Source: Pseudolabrys taiwanensis
Lineage (GTDB): Bacteria > Pseudomonadota > Alphaproteobacteria > Rhizobiales > Xanthobacteraceae
Direction of reading: 5' to 3'
Assembly (NCBI RefSeq): GCF_003367395.1
Contig: NZ_CP031417.1
Span: 2,790,001-2,854,000 of the forward strand
Length of the DNA: 64,000 nucleotides
The stretch's first letter is position 1; each line of letters starts with the position of its first letter. Positions 48,054 to 55,995 of the stretch are shown here, in pieces. The position numbers and the translations under genes are program-made. Under the pieces are notes generated by a model, which was not told the DNA's origin, searched no databases, and saw only the letters and a program-made list of their open reading frames with translations.

Positions 48054-48709
48054 TGACCGGCGCTCCGGTTCCAGGCCGCCCACACGGACAACGGCCCGAT
48101 GACCACAACGACCAGCAGCAACGACACATGCAGAAAAGCGACGCCGATGAAGGTCGCGAGCAGCGCCGCCATCGACGCCATGTGGCGCGAAGCGCGCTTG
48201 GCACCGCGGCCGGCGACGATCAGCAACAAGCCGATGGCCGCCGCGGCGACGCCATCCATCGCCGTCTCCGCGAAGGGAAGCGAATTGAGCGCGCCGTAGA
48301 TGCTGGCGAGGCCGATCACCGCGAAGAACGGACCGCACAGCAAGGCAAACAGCACGATGGCCGCGCCCGCGACCCCGAACAACTTCTGGCCGACGTAAAC
48401 GCCGAGATTGGTGATGTTGGCGCCGGGCAGGATCTGGCTCATGGCAAAGCCCGACATGAACTCGTCCTCGTCCAGCCAGCCGCGCAGCGTCACCACCTCG
48501 CGGAAGACCCAGCCGCTCAGACCGCCGCCGAAGCTGAGCAGCCCAATACGGAAGAAGACGAGGAAGAGTGCGAAGAGGGTCGGACGAGGCGCTTGTTCGG
48601 TCACGGCGGTGTCGGCTTTCTGCCGCACCATAGCGACGCCGTGAGAGTCGCGCATCGGGGCGAGCGCCGCGAAGCTGGTATGCGCGGCAGGCTCATCGGC
48701 CTGCGCCAC
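48050..48709 (-). CDS. Chromate transporter, N-terminal half-type subunit
   Basis: Half-size ChrA with the signature RIGLLSFGGGLSGWVFREVV, then EFMSGFAMSQILPGANITNLGVYVG. The longest frame (GTG at 48709, 219 residues) has no ribosome site; ATGs at 48655 and 48631 are alternatives, and the domain starts about residue 45. Together with 47499-48053 it forms the short-chain pair. It lies 34 bp after the Lrp gene stop, on the same strand as the pair. Confidence 0.88.
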   Translation of the reverse strand: MAQADEPAAHTSFAALAPMRDSHGVAMVRQKADTAVTEQAPRPTLFALFLVFFRIGLLSFGGGLSGWVFREVVTLRGWLDEDEFMSGFAMSQILPGANITNLGVYVGQKLFGVAGAAIVLFALLCGPFFAVIGLASIYGALNSLPFAETAMDGVAAAAIGLLLIVAGRGAKRASRHMASMAALLATFIGVAFLHVSLLLVVVVIGPLSVWAAWNRSAGQ

Positions 48710-48743
48710 GCCCGTGCCGGCGATGCTGTGCGCTCAGGGAGGA

Positions 48744-49235
48744 CTAGTCCTCCATCGGCACCATGGCCGCATCCTTGGAGTTGCGCAGCACCAAGGAGGT
48801 CTTCACGTTGCGTACGTTCGGCGCCGAGGTGAGCTTCTCGACGAAGGCCTGGAAGGTCTTCAAGTCCGGCGCGACGCATTTGAGCACGAAATCGATCTCG
48901 CCCGAGAGCATCCAGCATTCGCGTACCAGCGGCTGCTTGCGCACGAAGTCCTCGAACGCGGCGAGATCGGTTTCGGCTTGGCTCGCGAGATGCACCATGG
49001 CGAAGACCGCCACTTCGTAGCCAAGCATCTTCTCGTCGAGCAGGGCGCGATACCCCTTGATGAAGCCGGCCTCCTCCAGCGCCCGCACGCGGCGCAGGCA
49101 AGGCGGCGCGGAAATCCCGACCCGGCGCGCGAGTTCCACGTTGGTGATCCGGCCATCGTCCTGCAATTCCTTGAGGATCTTGCGGTCAATGGCGTCCAGG
49201 CGGGCTGGCAAGACGGAATCCTTTTCGATCGGCAT
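48744..49235 (-). CDS. Lrp/AsnC family transcriptional regulator
   Basis: 163 residues from the ATG at 49235, which follows a perfect aaggag site. The N-terminal helix-turn-helix is LDAIDRKILKELQDDGRITNVELARRVGISAPPCLRRVRALEEAG. The C-terminal RAM ligand domain includes VRECWMLSGEIDFVLKC. It is divergent from trxB, with a large palindrome in between, and is probably autoregulated. The effector is likely an amino acid. Confidence 0.94.
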   Translation of the reverse strand: MPIEKDSVLPARLDAIDRKILKELQDDGRITNVELARRVGISAPPCLRRVRALEEAGFIKGYRALLDEKMLGYEVAVFAMVHLASQAETDLAAFEDFVRKQPLVRECWMLSGEIDFVLKCVAPDLKTFQAFVEKLTSAPNVRNVKTSLVLRNSKDAAMVPMED

Positions 49236-49253
49236 GCTCCTTCCATACCGCGA

Positions 49254-49277
49254 AATATTGTTTCGCGAAAGAATATT
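49254..49277. promoter_or_regulatory. 24-bp near-perfect palindrome between lrp-like and trxB genes
   Basis: AATATT-G-TTTCGCGAAA-G-AATATT: symmetric except for one base pair. It lies 18 bp upstream of the Lrp-family start and stands out by its AT content. Its size and position fit an operator for the Lrp-family protein. Confidence 0.6.
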
Positions 49278-49460
49278 GCGCGAAATCCAGAGGATCAGGG
49301 GGTCGTTGACCCCAAGTCTGTGACTCCAGGGGTTGCGTATCTTGCATAGCTCCTCAGGAGGCCATACATCGGGACTGGGCAAAAGAGCCGGCGTTTTCCG
49401 TCCGGTCAGCCCGGGCGATGCCGGGGGAGCAACCCTAAACGCCCGCCAGGGGGCTTCTCC

Positions 49461-50426
49461 ATGTCAAAGACCACCCACGCCAAAGTCGTCATCATCGGCT
49501 CCGGCCCGGCCGGTTACACCGCCGCCATCTATGCCTCGCGCGCGATGCTGCAGCCGATCCTGCTGCAGGGCATCCAGCCGGGCGGCCAGCTCACCATCAC
49601 CACCGACGTCGAGAACTATCCCGGCTTCGCCGATGTCATCCAGGGCCCCTGGCTCATGGAGCAGATGCAGAAGCAGGCCGAACACGTCGGCACGCGGATC
49701 ATCACCGACACCGTGCTCAAAGCCGACCTGTCGCAGCGCCCGTTCCGGCTCGAATGCGACTCCGGCGACGTCTATCTCGCCGAGGCGCTGATCATCGCCA
49801 CCGGCGCCCAGGCACGCTGGCTCGACCTGCCTTCCGAGCAGAAGTTCAAAGGCTACGGCGTCTCCGCCTGCGCCACCTGCGACGGCTTCTTCTATCGCAA
49901 CAAGGAAGTCATCGTCGTCGGCGGCGGCAACACCGCCGTCGAGGAAGCGCTGTTCCTGACCAATTTCGCCTCCAAGGTCACCATCGTGCACCGGCGCGAT
50001 CACTTCCGCGCCGAGAAGATCCTGCAGGACCGGCTGTTCAAGAACCCGAAAATCGAAGTTCTCTGGGACAGCGTGCTCGACGACGTCATGGGCAGCGAGA
50101 GCCCGCTCAAGGTCAATCAGGTACGGCTCAAGAACATCAAGACCGGCGCGACCACCGAGCGCGCGATCGACGGCGTGTTCATCGCCATCGGCCATCAGCC
50201 GGCCTCCGAGCTGTTCGTCGGCCAGGTGCAGATGAAGCCGTCCGGCTACATCGTCACGGCCGGCCATTCCACCGCAACCTCGGTGCCCGGCGTGTTCGCC
50301 GCCGGCGACGTCACCGACGACATTTACCGGCAGGCGGTCACGGCCGCCGGACAGGGCTGCATGGCGGCGCTCGAAGTCGAGCGGTTTTTGGCCGCACATG
50401 AAACGCAACGGGCGGCCGCCGAATGA
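49461..50426 (+). CDS. trxB: Thioredoxin reductase TrxB
   Basis: A 321-residue FAD/NADPH enzyme that reduces thioredoxin. The FAD motif is GSGPAG (13-18), the redox pair is C137-C140 in SACATCDG, and the NADPH motif is GGGNTA (154-159). A late FAD block reads GVFAAGDVTDDIYRQAVTAAGQG. The length is typical. The 3' end overlaps the following LysR gene by four bases. Confidence 0.97.
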   Translation: MSKTTHAKVVIIGSGPAGYTAAIYASRAMLQPILLQGIQPGGQLTITTDVENYPGFADVIQGPWLMEQMQKQAEHVGTRIITDTVLKADLSQRPFRLECDSGDVYLAEALIIATGAQARWLDLPSEQKFKGYGVSACATCDGFFYRNKEVIVVGGGNTAVEEALFLTNFASKVTIVHRRDHFRAEKILQDRLFKNPKIEVLWDSVLDDVMGSESPLKVNQVRLKNIKTGATTERAIDGVFIAIGHQPASELFVGQVQMKPSGYIVTAGHSTATSVPGVFAAGDVTDDIYRQAVTAAGQGCMAALEVERFLAAHETQRAAAE

Positions 50427-51340
50427 CGATGACCACGCACAGTTCGTCGATGGACTGGGACAAGCTGAAAGTGTTTCACGCTGCCGCGGAAGCGGGCAGC
50501 TTCACCCATGCCGGCGAGCGTCTTGGACTGTCGCAGTCGGCGGTATCGCGGCAGGTTTCCGCGCTGGAGGGCGAACTCAACGTTTCGCTCTTCCACCGCC
50601 ATGCGCGCGGCCTGATCCTCACCGAACAGGGCGAACTACTCTACCGCACGGCGCATGAAGTGTTCATGAAGCTGGAAGCGGCGCGCACCAAACTCACCGA
50701 CAGCCGCGAGCGGCCGAACGGCGAGCTGAAGGTGCACACCTCGCTCGGTATCGGCGTGCATTGGCTGACGCCGCGGCTCGGCGAATTCCTCGATCTCTAT
50801 CCCGACATCCAGATCACGCTCATCACCACCGACGAAGAGCTCGATCTCGCGATGCGGGAGGCCGACGTCGCCATCCGCTTGCGGCAACCGACGCAGCCGG
50901 ATCTCATTCAGCGCAAGCTGTTCTCGGTGCACTTCCACGCTTACGCGTCGCCCGATTATCTCAAGCGCTTCGGCACGCCGCGCACGCACGAAGAGCTCGA
51001 CAGCCACCGCATCATCCTGCTCGGCGGCGCCGTGCCGGCGCATTTCTCCAACCGGCGCTGGCTGCTCGATGCCGGCCGCGACGGCAAAGGCTCGCGCACG
51101 CCGACATTGTCGATCAACAACGTGCTCGGCGTGTTGCGCGCGTGTCAGCGCGGCCTCGGCGTCGCGATGCTGCCGGACTATCTCGTCGAAGAGAATGGCG
51201 GCTTGGTGCAGTTGTTCGGCGAAGCGAACACGCTCGCGCTCGATGCGTACTTCGTTTATCCCGAAGAACTCAAATCCGTCGCGCGCATTCAGGTCTTCCG
51301 CGACTTCCTCGTCGCGAATGCGCAGCGCTGGAATTTCTAA
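50423..51340 (+). CDS. LysR family transcriptional regulator
   Basis: 305 residues. The helix-turn-helix is WDKLKVFHAAAEAGSFTHAGERLGLSQSAVSRQVSALEGELN, and the effector domain includes ELDLAMREADVAIRL and RACQRGLGVAMLPDYL. Translation is coupled to trxB through an ATGA overlap. I recall the same trxB-lysR order in Rhodopseudomonas and Bradyrhizobium. A redox link is plausible but not shown. Confidence 0.93.
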   Translation: MTMTTHSSSMDWDKLKVFHAAAEAGSFTHAGERLGLSQSAVSRQVSALEGELNVSLFHRHARGLILTEQGELLYRTAHEVFMKLEAARTKLTDSRERPNGELKVHTSLGIGVHWLTPRLGEFLDLYPDIQITLITTDEELDLAMREADVAIRLRQPTQPDLIQRKLFSVHFHAYASPDYLKRFGTPRTHEELDSHRIILLGGAVPAHFSNRRWLLDAGRDGKGSRTPTLSINNVLGVLRACQRGLGVAMLPDYLVEENGGLVQLFGEANTLALDAYFVYPEELKSVARIQVFRDFLVANAQRWNF

Positions 51341-51713
51341 GTTCATATCGCTGAACGTTTCGCCCGCGCGAACAAATGCGGGCGAACGCACAAGCGCCAC
51401 AATTCATATCGCGTTTGCCGCATCCGTCATGTGACGGCAAATTCAGCATGGCTGACATGCGGTGTGCCGCGTTGCTGAGCAGCGATATCGACAGCATACT
51501 TCAGGCTTGCTGCTGCGCCGGAAGTATCCTCCCAGATGAGCCGACGTCGCAGCATGTTCCCCTCTGGAAGAGTAGCCGGCCCCCACGCCGGTGATACTGT
51601 CGCCGGGCCCCACCCACGGGGCCCGGCTTTTTATATTCTCGTTATATTTTCATAAGATTGTTCGTCTCAAGGATCGCGACGATGGGACGAGCCGCCCATC
51701 GCCGCGGGTTCCG
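51341..51713 (+). other. 373-bp intergenic stretch ending in a strong terminator
   Basis: No protein gene is convincing. A 48-codon frame at 51448-51594 has no ribosome site. Because the strong plus-strand terminator at 51602-51632 lies 260 bp beyond the LysR stop, a long 3' UTR or an independent small RNA is possible. Confidence 0.45.
51602..51632 (+). terminator. Strong intrinsic terminator
   Basis: gccgggcccc/ggggcccggc, a 10-bp perfect stem with a six-base loop and five T residues. Confidence 0.9.
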
Positions 51714-52760
51714 TCAGTTGCCGAACGGCTTGTCACGATCCAGTCGCGCCTTGGCTTCGCGCGCAATGCTGAGATCGAACAGCTGACTTTCCGGCACTTT
51801 GGTTTCCACGAGACGGAAATAATCCGACCAGTAGTCCTGCATTGCCATCACCGACTTCACGTTCGGTACACCATCTTCGTTGGTGTAAGACCAATGCGGT
51901 GCGATGGCGCGGACCAACTCGGGCTTTTGCAGTGCCGTCCGCTTGGCCAGAATCTCTACAATGTCCTTGTGTCCGTCGGGATCGCCGGCGGCGGCATTGA
52001 AATCCTTGACGCCCTGTAGATAAGCCATGGCGAAGCGCACCAGCACGTCGCGCTTTTCCTGCACGAACTGCTTTCGTGCCGCGTAGAGGCCTACGGCGCC
52101 GTCCGGATCGATCTCGTCGTCGACGGTGACGATCGGACCCCACTTGTTGTTCTGCGCAAAGAAGCCGAACTGATAAGCCAGATCGGTGGCATCCACCTGC
52201 TTCTGCCCGAGCATCTTCATGAGGTCCGGCTGCGGCACGTTGGTGACCCAGGTGACATCCTTGCGCGGATCGAGGCCGGCCTTTTCCAGCGCCTTGGCGA
52301 AGAGGTACTGATTGATGCTGCCGGTCGCGCCGAGACCGATGCGCTTACCCTTCAGCTTGGCGAAGTCGGCCATCGACTTCAGCCCGCCATCATGCAGCTC
52401 CTGCGTGACGTTGATGACGGTATAGCCGCGGCCGCGCTTGTTGTTGCCACGATCGAGCACGAAGACCAGCGGCGCGCCTTTGGCAATGCTGTTGAACAAG
52501 GCGGCGTTCGCCGTCATGAACGAGATATCGAGCTCGCCGGAGATCAGCGACGGCACCGCAAGCGCGCCGTCGATGAACATCTTCGGCTGCACGTCGATGC
52601 CGAGCTTCTTGAAGTAGCCCTTGCCTTCGGCGACGAAATAACCGCCGCCGGTGATGAATGGCCCCTCGCCGACTCGCACGACATCGTCGGCCGATGCGAC
52701 CCGCCCCGTCGCCGCCAAGATGGCAAGCGACAGCATCGCAAGCGTCTTACCAAGCTTCAT
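51714..52760 (-). CDS. ABC importer substrate-binding protein (NMT1/ThiY-like)
   Basis: A 348-residue periplasmic receptor. The signal peptide ends RVASADD (about residues 1-25). The NMT1-type pattern GGGYFVAEGKGYFKKLGIDVQPK, then LISGELDISFMTANAALFNSIAKG and IGLGATGSINQYLFAKALEKAGL, fits receptors for taurine, nitrate, pyrimidine precursors or aromatic sulfonates. It is the last gene of the ridA, ATPase, permease, receptor series on this strand. Confidence 0.92.
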   Translation of the reverse strand: MKLGKTLAMLSLAILAATGRVASADDVVRVGEGPFITGGGYFVAEGKGYFKKLGIDVQPKMFIDGALAVPSLISGELDISFMTANAALFNSIAKGAPLVFVLDRGNNKRGRGYTVINVTQELHDGGLKSMADFAKLKGKRIGLGATGSINQYLFAKALEKAGLDPRKDVTWVTNVPQPDLMKMLGQKQVDATDLAYQFGFFAQNNKWGPIVTVDDEIDPDGAVGLYAARKQFVQEKRDVLVRFAMAYLQGVKDFNAAAGDPDGHKDIVEILAKRTALQKPELVRAIAPHWSYTNEDGVPNVKSVMAMQDYWSDYFRLVETKVPESQLFDLSIAREAKARLDRDKPFGN

Positions 52761-52800
52761 CGTTCTCCCCTCCGATACGAACCCACCACCGGCAATTTCT

Positions 52801-53601
52801 TCAATGCTCGCGCTCCGTCCAGGGAGCGATCATGCGGTCGATGCGCTTCTGCGCATTGGTAATGACGGCGCCGAACACCGCGAGCACGATCAGCGCGCCG
52901 AATACCTTTTCGGTTTCCATCACCTGACCGGCGTGAATGAGCAGGTAACCCATGCCGCTGTCGCTCGAGCCGCCGATCATCTCGGCGGCCACCACCATGA
53001 TGATCGTCACGCCCATGCCGAGCTGCAGGCCGGAGAAAATGCCCGGCAGCGCCGCCGGGATCACCACTTTCAGCTGCACCTGCCGGACATTGGCGCCGAG
53101 GTCCTTGGCCGCCTTCATCAGGCCGCTGTCCACCTGGCGGATCGAGGCAAAAGTGGCGATGGCGACCGGGAAGAACGCGGTCACCGCGCTGATCACGATT
53201 TTGTAGGCTTCGCCCGTGCCGAGCCAGATGATCAGCAGCGGGATCAACGAGATTTTCGGCAGCGGATAGAGCGCCGCGATCCACGGGTCGACCATTCGCG
53301 CGACGAGGCGCGACATGCCCATGGCGATGCCCACAAGGATGCCGGTCGCTGCGGCCACCAGGAAGCCGGCCATGATGCGCAGGAAGGTGATCGACAGATG
53401 ATAGGCGATCTCGCCGTCGGCGATCATCACGACCAGGTATTTGAAGATCGCGCTCGGTGCCGGCAGGAAGATCGGCTGCACCCCCTTCACGCGCACCATG
53501 ATTTCCCAGGCGAGCACCACCGCGACGATGAGAAGATAAGGAACGACAATGTAGACGATCGCCCCGGCCTTGCTCTTGTGCTTGGTGCCGGTGGTGCCCA
53601 T
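52801..53601 (-). CDS. ABC importer permease (SsuC/TauC-like)
   Basis: 266 residues with six hydrophobic helices. The ATPase-contact EAA-type loop AAKDLGANVRQVQLKVVIPAALPGIFSGLQLGMG is conserved, and IAALYPLPKISLIPLLIIWLGTGE is typical of the taurine/nitrate permease group. It starts 3 bp after the ATPase stop and has the receptor downstream. Confidence 0.95.
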   Translation of the reverse strand: MGTTGTKHKSKAGAIVYIVVPYLLIVAVVLAWEIMVRVKGVQPIFLPAPSAIFKYLVVMIADGEIAYHLSITFLRIMAGFLVAAATGILVGIAMGMSRLVARMVDPWIAALYPLPKISLIPLLIIWLGTGEAYKIVISAVTAFFPVAIATFASIRQVDSGLMKAAKDLGANVRQVQLKVVIPAALPGIFSGLQLGMGVTIIMVVAAEMIGGSSDSGMGYLLIHAGQVMETEKVFGALIVLAVFGAVITNAQKRIDRMIAPWTEREH

Positions 53602-53604
53602 CGC

Positions 53605-54402
53605 CTAGCCCGCCACTTCTTCCTGTTGCCGCATCGCGTTGAGGACTTCCTCGCGGATCAGATGCAGCGCCCTGTCGTAGAGCCGGCCGAACTCCGGCGT
53701 GTTGACCATTTCCTGCGAGCGCGGCCGCGGCAGATCGACCTTGATCACTTCCTTGATCCGGCCGGGCCGCGCCGTCATCACCACGATCTCGTCGCCGAGC
53801 AGGATGGCTTCGTCGATGGCGTGGGTGACGAACAGCACGGTCTTGTTGGTCTGCTCGGTGATGCGGACCAGCTCTTCCTGCATCACGATCTTGGTCTGCG
53901 CGTCGAGCGCGCCGAAGGGCTCGTCCATCAGCAGGATCGGCCGCTCCATGATCAAGGCGCGCGCCAGCGCCACGCGCTGACGCATGCCGCCGGACAACTG
54001 CGGCGGCCGGTGCGCCTCGAAGCCGCGCAGGCCCACCATGGCGATCAGCGCGCGCGCCCGCTCATAGCGCTCGGCTTTGGCGACACCCTGCACCTCCAGG
54101 CCGAACGCGACGTTGTCGATGACGCTGCGCCACGGAAACAGGTTGAGATGCTGCCACATCATCACCGAATGGGTGCCGAGCGGCTGCGCCGCGCCGCCGG
54201 CCGCGCCGACCGTGACGGTGCCGCTGGTAAACGGCTCGATACCGCCGACGATCTGCGCCAATGTGCTCTTGCCGCAGCCGGACGGGCCGAGGATGCACGT
54301 GAAGCGCTGCGACGGAAAGCGGTGCGACACGCGTTCCAGTGCCAGCACGTCGTTCGGAGCCTCGCCGAAAACCTGGATCAGATTGTCGACGACGATCTCC
54401 AT
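53605..54402 (-). CDS. ABC importer ATPase (SsuB/TauB-like)
   Basis: 265 residues. Walker A is GPSGCGKST (39-47); the signature is LSGGMRQRVALARAL; Walker B is ILLMDEPFGALD with the switch His in FVTHAIDEAI. The AAPP-like specificity loop and the overall length are those of the SsuB/TauB group. It energises the permease at 52801-53601. Confidence 0.97.
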   Translation of the reverse strand: MEIVVDNLIQVFGEAPNDVLALERVSHRFPSQRFTCILGPSGCGKSTLAQIVGGIEPFTSGTVTVGAAGGAAQPLGTHSVMMWQHLNLFPWRSVIDNVAFGLEVQGVAKAERYERARALIAMVGLRGFEAHRPPQLSGGMRQRVALARALIMERPILLMDEPFGALDAQTKIVMQEELVRITEQTNKTVLFVTHAIDEAILLGDEIVVMTARPGRIKEVIKVDLPRPRSQEMVNTPEFGRLYDRALHLIREEVLNAMRQQEEVAG

Positions 54403-54467
54403 GGCCGGCTAGCTCCGGCGACAGCGGGCGGCGCGCGCCGTCAGGTCACAGCGGGCGCAGCGCTGCG

Positions 54468-54857
54468 TCATGGCGCGACCGCGATGCCTTGGATCTCGAT
54501 CAAGATCGACGGATCGGCAAAGCCCGTCACCGTGATCGCGGCGCTGGCGGGAAAATCCTTGCCGAAGATTTCGGTGCGGATCTCCGTCATGCGCGTCGTG
54601 TGGCGCACGTCGCTGATGAACACGGTCATGGTGACGAGATCGGCCAGCGTGGCGTTAGCCTCGGCCAATGTCTTCTCGATGTTGCGGAAGGTCTGCCGGC
54701 ACTGCGCCTCGAAGTCGCCGGCAAGGGAACGGCCGTCATCCGCGGCCTGGCCGGTATGGCCGGCGACGTAAATCGTTCGCGCCTCGCCGCTCACGATGAC
54801 CGCGGGAGAAAAGGCACGCTTCTGTTGCCAAGTGCCGCGCACGAAGGTCTTCTGCAC
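54468..54857 (-). CDS. RidA family protein
   Basis: 129 residues from the GTG at 54857, chosen because agggaga precedes it; the frame is open to 54893. The family pattern is VSGEARTIYVAGHTGQAADD, QTFRNIEKTLAEANATLADLVTMTVFISD and PASAAITVTGFADPSILIEIQGIAVA. RidA-type proteins hydrolyse reactive enamines/imines. The active-site Arg of classical RidA is not evident, so it may belong to a Rid subfamily with another activity. It is first in the ABC importer operon and divergent from marR. Confidence 0.9.
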   Translation of the reverse strand: MQKTFVRGTWQQKRAFSPAVIVSGEARTIYVAGHTGQAADDGRSLAGDFEAQCRQTFRNIEKTLAEANATLADLVTMTVFISDVRHTTRMTEIRTEIFGKDFPASAAITVTGFADPSILIEIQGIAVAP

Positions 54858-54940
54858 CGACGTCTCCCTTGATTGGCCCGCGCGCAGCGACAAAGTTTGT
54901 TTTTGGTCGCGCGCGGCCTTGCAGCCTGTTAGAAGAAATC

Positions 54941-55615
54941 ATGACATCAAGTATCTTAATGTCAAGACAATCACGGAAGCAGCCGCTGGCGCGAAAAAAG
55001 GCAGCCTCTACGGCGTCCAAGGATGCGATGCGCGAACACACAATGCGCAAACAGAAGGCCGTGCGCGGACAAAACGCCATGCGCGCGCAGGAAGCGGACT
55101 CGATCGAAGGGCTGCTCGCGGAATGGCGGCGCGAACGGCCCGATCTCGATCCCTCGCCGTTCGGAATCTTCGGTCGCATCTGGCGGCTGTCGACATCCGT
55201 GCTCAGCGATGCCGAGGCGTGGCTGACGCCGCTCGGGCTGACCTTCGAGTCTTTCAGCGTGATCGTGACGTTGCGCCGCTGCGGACCGCCCTACGAGCTC
55301 AACCCGACGGCGCTCTATCGCGAGTCGCTGCTATCGTCGGGCGCCATCACCAACCGCATCGATCGCGTCGAGGCGCTGGGCCTCGTGAAGCGCTTGCCCG
55401 ATCCGAACGACCGGCGCGGCACGATCGTGCGGCTGACGGCGAAAGGCCGCACGCTGGCGGACCGCGCGATCAAGCTGCACTTCGATGCGCTGGCGGAGAT
55501 GTTGTCGGGTATCGACGGCCGCGAGCGCGACCAGCTTGCCGGGCTTCTCTCGGCGCTCTTGAAAGCCGTCGAGGCGCGACGGGCCGAGCAACCACGGACG
55601 CGCCGGCGGCGATAG
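54941..55615 (+). CDS. MarR family transcriptional regulator
   Basis: 224 residues from the ATG at 54941 (agaagaa site); an ATG at 54959 is also possible. The basic 50-residue N-terminus (QSRKQPLARKKAAS) precedes the winged-helix domain with LNPTALYRESLLSSGAITNRIDRVEALGLVKRLPDPNDRRGTIVRLT. It is divergent from the ridA-ABC operon, which it probably represses. A palindrome covers its start codon region. Confidence 0.9.
   Translation: MTSSILMSRQSRKQPLARKKAASTASKDAMREHTMRKQKAVRGQNAMRAQEADSIEGLLAEWRRERPDLDPSPFGIFGRIWRLSTSVLSDAEAWLTPLGLTFESFSVIVTLRRCGPPYELNPTALYRESLLSSGAITNRIDRVEALGLVKRLPDPNDRRGTIVRLTAKGRTLADRAIKLHFDALAEMLSGIDGRERDQLAGLLSALLKAVEARRAEQPRTRRRR
54942..54964. promoter_or_regulatory. 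Palindrome over the marR start, likely MarR operator
   Basis: TGACATCAAG-TAT-CTTAATGTCA: 10-bp arms with one mismatch, 85 bp from the divergent ridA start. Its position would let the MarR protein control both itself and the importer operon. Confidence 0.55.
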
Positions 55616-55995
55616 GCGCCTGCGACCTTCCTGCCGGAACCGTTGAACCGGAACCGCGCCGCGAACGACTAACTAAGGATGGCGGCGAGTGGCACCGATG
55701 ACGCTCGCCGGCTTGCCTGTCCGGGCGGTACACACGCGACAGCGGCTCTCATCACGTGAATGTCATCGGGCAAAAAGCGGAAAAATAGACGCGGGAACCG
55801 CAGGACTACCGCGTCGTTGCCGTACGTCTTTATGGTCGTCACTGCGCCGTTTTGGCTGTGCAAAATAGCCACACAGCCTTTCCTTCGACGGCCGCGAATT
55901 GTGAAAAACGTAACGAGCGCGAGTCTATCGGTTATAGATTGCCGCGCGGAACTTAAATGCCGGGGGCGAAGCCCCTCAGTCTTCGGGAGACACAG
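55616..55995 (+). other. 380-bp intergenic region
   Basis: No gene is supported. It probably holds the promoter of the L,D-transpeptidase gene; an AT-rich part near 55890-55945 (ttgtgaaaaacg, then ttatagatt) is the best promoter candidate. A small dyad gggggcgaagcccc lies just before the ribosome site. Confidence 0.45.

Noticed and set aside
51448..51594. 48-codon frame before the terminator at 51602
   Set aside because: No ribosome site and Cys-rich improbable composition; a non-coding RNA is the simpler reading.
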